From JAYQUR01 sp038133505 (GTDB taxonomy: Bacteria; Pseudomonadota; Alphaproteobacteria; MPNO01; UBA830), in NCBI GenBank assembly GCA_038133505.1, contig JAYPTI010000013.1, positions 1 to 38,321 on the forward strand: DNA of 38,321 nt, given 5' to 3'. Every line of letters begins with the position of its first letter. The first letter of the stretch is position 1. Shown here piece after piece: positions 34,593 to 38,321 of this stretch. The notes under the pieces were generated by a model. The model was not told where the DNA came from and did not search any database. It saw only the letters and a list, made by a program, of their open reading frames with translations. The position numbers and the translations under genes are program-made.

Positions 34593-35246
34593 ATGGAAAA
34601 ATTGCCCCAGGCCGTTCTGTTCGACTGGGACGGAACGCTCGTCGACAGCTGGCCGGTCATTCACGAAAGCATGAACCGCACGCTGACGGCGATGGGCCAT
34701 CCCGTCTGGACGTTCGAGGAGACGATGCAGCGCGTCCGCAAGTCGCTGCGCGAGGCGTTTCCGGAACTGTTCGGCGACCGCTGGGAAGACGCGCGCGATA
34801 TTTTCTACGGCGAATACCGGGCGGTCCATCTCGAGCAGATCCGCGTGATCGAGGGCGCCGAAGAGCTTCTCGCGACGATCGCCGCGAAAATTCCGCACAT
34901 GGGCGTCGTCAGCAACAAGTCGGGCGGGCATCTGCGCCGGGAATCGACGCATCTCGGCTGGGACCGCTATTTCGAGGGCAGGCTGGTCGGGGCGACGGAC
35001 GCGACGAGGGACAAGCCCGCGATCGATCCCGTCATCATGGCGCTGGACGGCACCGGCGTCGCGCCGGGGCCGGACGTCTGGTTCGTCGGCGATACATGGG
35101 TCGATATGGCCTGCGCACGCGGGGCGGGATGCGTCTCTATCCTCGTCGGAGAGCGGAATCCGGAGGATTCGGAGTTCAGAAACCACCCCCCGGACAGTCA
35201 TTTTTTGACCTGTTCGGACCTGCTCGCGCTTGTCAGGCGACTGTAA
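34593..35246 (+). CDS. HAD-family hydrolase (phosphoglycolate phosphatase-like)
   Basis: 217 residues. The nucleophile motif is FDWDGTLVDSW (Asp11, Asp13 from the ATG), motif II is VVSNKSG, and the later acidic motif is VGDTWVDMACARGAG, all typical of HAD phosphatases with a helical cap. The substrate is not readable. ATG 34593 is preferred; a TTG at 34587 overlapping the dat stop by 4 bases would add two residues and is also possible because GGAG (34577-34580) is closer to it. Coupled to dat, upstream of hfq. Confidence 0.88.
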   Translation: MEKLPQAVLFDWDGTLVDSWPVIHESMNRTLTAMGHPVWTFEETMQRVRKSLREAFPELFGDRWEDARDIFYGEYRAVHLEQIRVIEGAEELLATIAAKIPHMGVVSNKSGGHLRRESTHLGWDRYFEGRLVGATDATRDKPAIDPVIMALDGTGVAPGPDVWFVGDTWVDMACARGAGCVSILVGERNPEDSEFRNHPPDSHFLTCSDLLALVRRL

Positions 35247-35281
35247 CGTGCCATATCAGACGTGTAAGCAATGAAGCCTGT

Positions 35282-35318
35282 TGCCGCTGCGGGTGGGCTA
35301 TGTCCGTGCAGCCAGGCA
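35282..35318 (+). other. Stem-loop upstream of hfq
   Basis: TGCCGCTGC (35282-35290) pairs with GCAGC (35308-35312) and, after a 2-base bulge, GGCA (35315-35318). The hairpin ends 42 bases before the hfq start and is not followed by a T tract, so it is not an obvious terminator. It may be part of the hfq leader or the 3' end of the upstream message. Confidence 0.35.
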
Positions 35319-35360
35319 GGTTGAAGACTAATAATTTAATGAAAACAATAAGGTAAGCCA

Positions 35361-35615
35361 ATGCCTTCAGAAAAACCGCAGAACCTGCAGGACGTCTTTC
35401 TCAATCACGTTCGCAAGCAAAAAGTTCCCGTCACCGTCTTTCTCGTGAACGGCGTGAAGCTTCAGGGAATTATCACCTGGTTCGATAATTTCTGCGTGCT
35501 TTTGCGTCGCGACGGGCATTCTCAGCTGGTCTACAAGCATGCCATCTCGACGGTAATGCCGGTCAGCCCGATCAGCCTCTATGACGACGAAGACGCGGAA
35601 GACCAAGACGACTGA
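35361..35615 (+). CDS. hfq: RNA chaperone Hfq
   Basis: 84 residues. The Sm1 motif VTVFLVNGVKLQGIITWFD and the Sm2 motif YKHAISTVMP are complete, and the distal and proximal face residues (QNLQD, YKH) are present. It ends in a short acidic tail (DDEDAEDQDD) typical of alphaproteobacteria. Hfq forms a hexamer that pairs small RNAs with messages and, in nitrogen-fixing relatives, promotes nifA translation. AAGG lies shortly before the ATG. The last 35 bases overlap the start of hflX. Confidence 0.98.
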   Translation: MPSEKPQNLQDVFLNHVRKQKVPVTVFLVNGVKLQGIITWFDNFCVLLRRDGHSQLVYKHAISTVMPVSPISLYDDEDAEDQDD

Positions 35616-36927
35616 ATTGGGCGACGACACGCTGCAGAACAGCTATGACGGGCGTACGCGCGTTCTCGTTCTGCATCCCTACGATAAATCCTCTGCCCTG
35701 AACGGACGAAGCGTCGAGTCCAAACTCGACGAGGCGGTGGGGCTTGCCCGCGCGATCGATCTCGACGTCGTCGGCGCCGAGGCCGTTCCTTTGCCTCGGA
35801 TCATGGCAGGGACGTATTTCGGCACAGGCACGGTCGAACGCCTCGGCGAGGTCGTCGAGGAAACCGGCGCCGACGTCGTCAGCGTCGATACGTCCCTGTC
35901 GCCCGTCCAACAGCGGACCCTCGAACAGGCCTGGAAGGCCAAGGTCATCGACCGGACAGGCCTGATCCTGGAGATCTTCGGCGAACGCGCGGCGACGCGC
36001 GAAGGCGTGCTTCAGGTAGAGCTTGCGCATCTGACCTATCAGCGCAGCCGGCTGGTCCGGACCTGGACCCATCTGGAGCGGCAGCGCGGCGGCTTCGGCT
36101 TTCTCGGCGGTCCGGGCGAGACGCAGATCGAGGCCGACCGCCGCATGATTTCCGAGCGGATCACCAAGATCCGCCGGGAACTGGAGACGGTGACGCGGAC
36201 CCGCGAACTGCACCGCAAGGCGCGCCGGCGCGTGCCGTATCCGGTGGTGGCGCTGGTCGGCTATACGAACGCCGGCAAATCGACGCTGTTCAACCGGCTT
36301 ACCGACGCCGAGGTGTTCGCCAAGGACCTTCTTTTCGCGACGCTCGACCCGACGATGAGGGCGATAAAGCTGCCGTCCGGCCGGAACGCGATCCTGTCCG
36401 ATACGGTGGGCTTCGTCTCTGATCTGCCGACGACACTGATCGCCGCTTTCCGCGCGACGCTCGAAGAGGTGATCGAAGCGGACGTCATCGTTCACGTCCG
36501 CGATATCTCGCATCCGGATACGCAATCGCAAAAACAGGACGTCGAGCGCGTGTTGCGCGAACTCGGCATCGAAGAGACCGACGAGGACCGTCATTTCGTC
36601 GAGCTCTTCAACAAGGTCGATCTTCTCGACGGGGAAGAACGCGCGGTCGTCGACAATCTCGCGGCCCGCACGCCGAACGTTTTGTGTATCTCCGCGGTGA
36701 TCGGCGAGAATTGCGACGCCTTTCTCGAGATGATAGACCGACTGCTGTCGAGCGACCGGGATGTCGTGAAGCTGCGTCTGGCGCAGGCGGACGGAGCGGC
36801 AATATCGTGGCTCTACCGCAATGCGGACGTTCTCGAACGGTCTGACGACGGGGAATTCGTCGATTTCGACGTGGCGATCTCTGCCGATAATCTCGCGCGG
36901 TTCGAAAAGAACCACCCGCATCGCTAA
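35581..36927 (+). CDS. hflX: Ribosome-associated GTPase HflX
   Basis: 448 residues. The N-terminal HflX domain includes GTYFGTGTVERLGE; a basic helical region with GGPGETQIEADRR precedes the GTPase domain, whose P-loop is GYTNAGKST at 227-235, with DTVGF (G3) and NKVD (G4). HflX splits stalled ribosomes after heat stress. ATG 35581 makes a 35-base overlap with hfq; a TTG at 35617 just past the hfq stop is the alternative and would drop 12 unconserved residues. No clear ribosome site decides this. No obvious terminator follows. Confidence 0.95.
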   Translation: MTTKTRKTKTTELGDDTLQNSYDGRTRVLVLHPYDKSSALNGRSVESKLDEAVGLARAIDLDVVGAEAVPLPRIMAGTYFGTGTVERLGEVVEETGADVVSVDTSLSPVQQRTLEQAWKAKVIDRTGLILEIFGERAATREGVLQVELAHLTYQRSRLVRTWTHLERQRGGFGFLGGPGETQIEADRRMISERITKIRRELETVTRTRELHRKARRRVPYPVVALVGYTNAGKSTLFNRLTDAEVFAKDLLFATLDPTMRAIKLPSGRNAILSDTVGFVSDLPTTLIAAFRATLEEVIEADVIVHVRDISHPDTQSQKQDVERVLRELGIEETDEDRHFVELFNKVDLLDGEERAVVDNLAARTPNVLCISAVIGENCDAFLEMIDRLLSSDRDVVKLRLAQADGAAISWLYRNADVLERSDDGEFVDFDVAISADNLARFEKNHPHR

Positions 36928-36957
36928 AAAAATCGGCTTTTTGGGCCGTGCTCCGGG

Positions 36958-36986
36958 TTGACAGCCCAAGGGCAGGTCCCTATATG
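36958..36986 (+). promoter_or_regulatory. groESL promoter
   Basis: TTGACA (36958-36963), a perfect -35, is spaced 17 bases from TATATG (36981-36986). Transcription should begin near 36993, inside the CIRCE element. The -10 is embedded in CCTATAT, which also resembles the -10 of heat-shock sigma-32 promoters, so two sigma factors might share it. Confidence 0.75.
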
Positions 36987-36987
36987 T

Positions 36988-37014
36988 CTGGCACTCGCTA
37001 GTCGGGAGTGCTAG
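36988..37014. promoter_or_regulatory. CIRCE operator (HrcA binding site)
   Basis: CTGGCACTC, 9 bases, GAGTGCTAG matches the CIRCE consensus TTAGCACTC-N9-GAGTGCTAA with only small changes at the outer ends. It overlaps the predicted start of transcription, the normal place for HrcA repression of groESL. hrcA itself is not in the window. Confidence 0.92.
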
Positions 37015-37062
37015 CAAGTATCAATTTGTACGTAGAAACAACGAATTAAGGAGAGAGGGTCG

Positions 37063-37350
37063 ATGGCAATCAGGCCTTTGCATGACCGCGTACTGGTCGA
37101 ACCGCTTGGCGCCGAGGAAAAGACGGCGGGCGGCATCATCATCCCCGATACCGCGCAGGAGAAGCCGCAGGAAGGCAAGATCGTTGCCGTCGGCAACGGC
37201 GCGCGGGGCGATGACGGCAAGCCCGTCAAGCTCGACGTCAAGAAGGGCGACCGGGTGCTTTACGGCAAGTGGTCCGGGACGGAAGTCAAGGTTGATGGCA
37301 AGGATCTCCTCATCATGAAGGAATCCGACATCATGGGAATCATCGAGTAG
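37063..37350 (+). CDS. groES: Co-chaperonin GroES
   Basis: 95 residues, full length. It begins MAIRPLHDRVLVEPL, has the mobile loop around EEKTAGGIIIPD with its Ile-Ile-Ile contact to GroEL, and ends LIMKESDIMGIIE. It forms the heptameric lid of the GroEL folding chamber in the cytoplasm. An AAGGAGAG ribosome site precedes the ATG. It is under the CIRCE-containing promoter and followed 13 bases later by groEL. Confidence 0.98.
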   Translation: MAIRPLHDRVLVEPLGAEEKTAGGIIIPDTAQEKPQEGKIVAVGNGARGDDGKPVKLDVKKGDRVLYGKWSGTEVKVDGKDLLIMKESDIMGIIE

Positions 37351-37363
37351 GAGCGCTGATAAA

Positions 37364-38321
37364 ATGGCTGCCAAGGAAGTAAAATTCGAAGCTGATGCCC
37401 GGGCGAAGATGCTCAAGGGCGTCGACACCCTGGCCAATGCGGTCAAGGTGACGCTGGGTCCGAAGGGCCGCAACGTCGTTCTCGACAAGGCGTTCGGTGC
37501 GCCGCGGATCACCAAGGACGGCGTGACCGTCGCGAAGGAGATCGAGCTCGAGGACAAGTTCGAGAACATGGGCGCCCAGATGGTGCGCGAAGTCGCGTCG
37601 AAGACCAACGACGAAGCCGGCGACGGCACGACGACCGCGACCGTTCTCGCCCAGGCGATCGTTCGCGAGGGTTCGAAGGCGGTTGCCGCCGGCATGAACC
37701 CGATGGACCTCAAGCGCGGCATCGACACCGCGGTTGCGGCCGTCATCGAAGAGCTGCGCAAGAAGGCCAAGAAGGTCTCCTCCGACAGCGAAGTTGCCCA
37801 GGTCGGTACGATTTCCGCGAACGGCGACACCGAAGTCGGTGACATGATCTCCAACGCCATGCAGCGCGTCGGCAAGGAAGGCGTGATCACGGTCGAGGAA
37901 GCCAAGTCGCTCGCCACCGACCTCGAGGTCGTGGAAGGCATGCAGTTCGATCGCGGCTACATCTCGCCGTACTTCGTCACCAATGCCGAGAAGATGTTCG
38001 CCGAGCTCGAGGATCCCTACATCCTCCTGCACGAGAAGAAGCTCTCCGGCCTGCAGACGATGCTGCCGCTGCTCGAGTCCGTCGTGCAGTCGGGTCGTCC
38101 GCTGCTGATCATCGCGGAAGACGTCGAGGGCGAGGCGCTTGCCACCCTCGTGGTCAACAAGCTGCGTGGCGGCCTGAAGATCGCGGCCGTCAAGGCCCCG
38201 GGCTTCGGCGATCGCCGCAAGGCCATGCTGGAGGACATCGCGATCCTGACCGGTGGTCAGGTCGTCTCCGAAGACCTCGGCATCAAGCTGGAAAACGTGA
38301 CCGTCGACATGCTGGGCCGCG
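37364..38321 (+). CDS. groEL: Chaperonin GroEL, N-terminal part (runs off the window)
   Basis: The first 319 codons of an intact frame are present, of about 545 expected. The N-terminus AAKEVKFEADARAKMLKGVD, the ATP-binding NDEAGDGTTTATVLAQ block, the hinge and most of the apical domain (GYISPYFVTNAEKM, LLIIAEDVEGEALATLVVNKL) are recognised. It forms the double-ring folding chamber that works with GroES. The window ends in the apical domain, so the C-terminal GGM tail cannot be checked. Confidence 0.98.
   Translation, partial: MAAKEVKFEADARAKMLKGVDTLANAVKVTLGPKGRNVVLDKAFGAPRITKDGVTVAKEIELEDKFENMGAQMVREVASKTNDEAGDGTTTATVLAQAIVREGSKAVAAGMNPMDLKRGIDTAVAAVIEELRKKAKKVSSDSEVAQVGTISANGDTEVGDMISNAMQRVGKEGVITVEEAKSLATDLEVVEGMQFDRGYISPYFVTNAEKMFAELEDPYILLHEKKLSGLQTMLPLLESVVQSGRPLLIIAEDVEGEALATLVVNKLRGGLKIAAVKAPGFGDRRKAMLEDIAILTGGQVVSEDLGIKLENVTVDMLGR

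Overview
This is a gene-dense, high-GC chromosomal window from an alphaproteobacterium. The evidence is gene order and content: trpDC-moaC-moeA-lexA next to comEC; secG-pyrG-kdsA-eno-ftsB-pdhABC-lpd-lipA; a fused ispDF gene; dusB-ntrBC-ntrYX-trkA-dat-hfq-hflX; a pyruvate dehydrogenase E1 beta subunit carrying a lipoyl domain; LexA boxes of the GTTC-N7-GTTC type. The arrangement looks most like Rhodospirillales and relatives, but the sequence alone does not fix the order. Everything reads as core chromosome. I see no insertion sequence, prophage, CRISPR array, tRNA or rRNA.

Layout. (1) 1-5042: the 3' end of comEC on the plus strand meets a minus-strand block trpD-trpC-moaC-moeA-lexA (tryptophan synthesis, molybdenum cofactor synthesis, SOS repressor). 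Its first four genes are overlapped like an operon, and lexA has its own promoter with two LexA boxes. (2) 5216-6890: a plus-strand pair, a divergent polysaccharide deacetylase and a GNAT acetyltransferase, sits where trpE/trpG are often found. (3) 6903-12733: ppiD (minus) diverges from tpiA, secG, pyrG and kdsA. (4) 12830-21560: eno, ftsB, the whole pyruvate dehydrogenase complex (pdhA, pdhB, pdhC, lpd), lipA, which makes its lipoyl cofactor, and a COQ10-like ubiquinone-binding protein. (5) 21564-24008: minus-strand ispDF-cinA-DUF429. (6) 24131-36927: a CcsA/YpjD-like membrane protein, then dusB-ntrB-ntrC-ntrY-ntrX-trkA-dat-HAD-hfq-hflX, a nitrogen and potassium regulation cluster ending in RNA and ribosome stress factors. 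(7) 36958-38321: the groES-groEL operon with a CIRCE operator; groEL runs off the window.

Genes that work together: enolase, the PDH complex and LipA lead from glycolysis to acetyl-CoA with self-supplied lipoate. NtrB/NtrC and NtrY/NtrX are two paralogous two-component systems, and the GAFTGA loop that contacts sigma-54 is intact in NtrC and lost in NtrX.

No intergenic gap exceeds 300 bases; the largest (14587-14819, 233 bases, before pdhA) holds only weak promoter-like elements and short tandem repeats. The most noteworthy signals are a cluster of seven GANTC (CcrM-type) sites in about 115 bases in front of ftsB, a duplicated E3-binding domain in PdhC, the SOS-box arrangement at lexA, and the trpD/ppiD junction lacking trpE/trpG. 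I found no convincing wholly new system.
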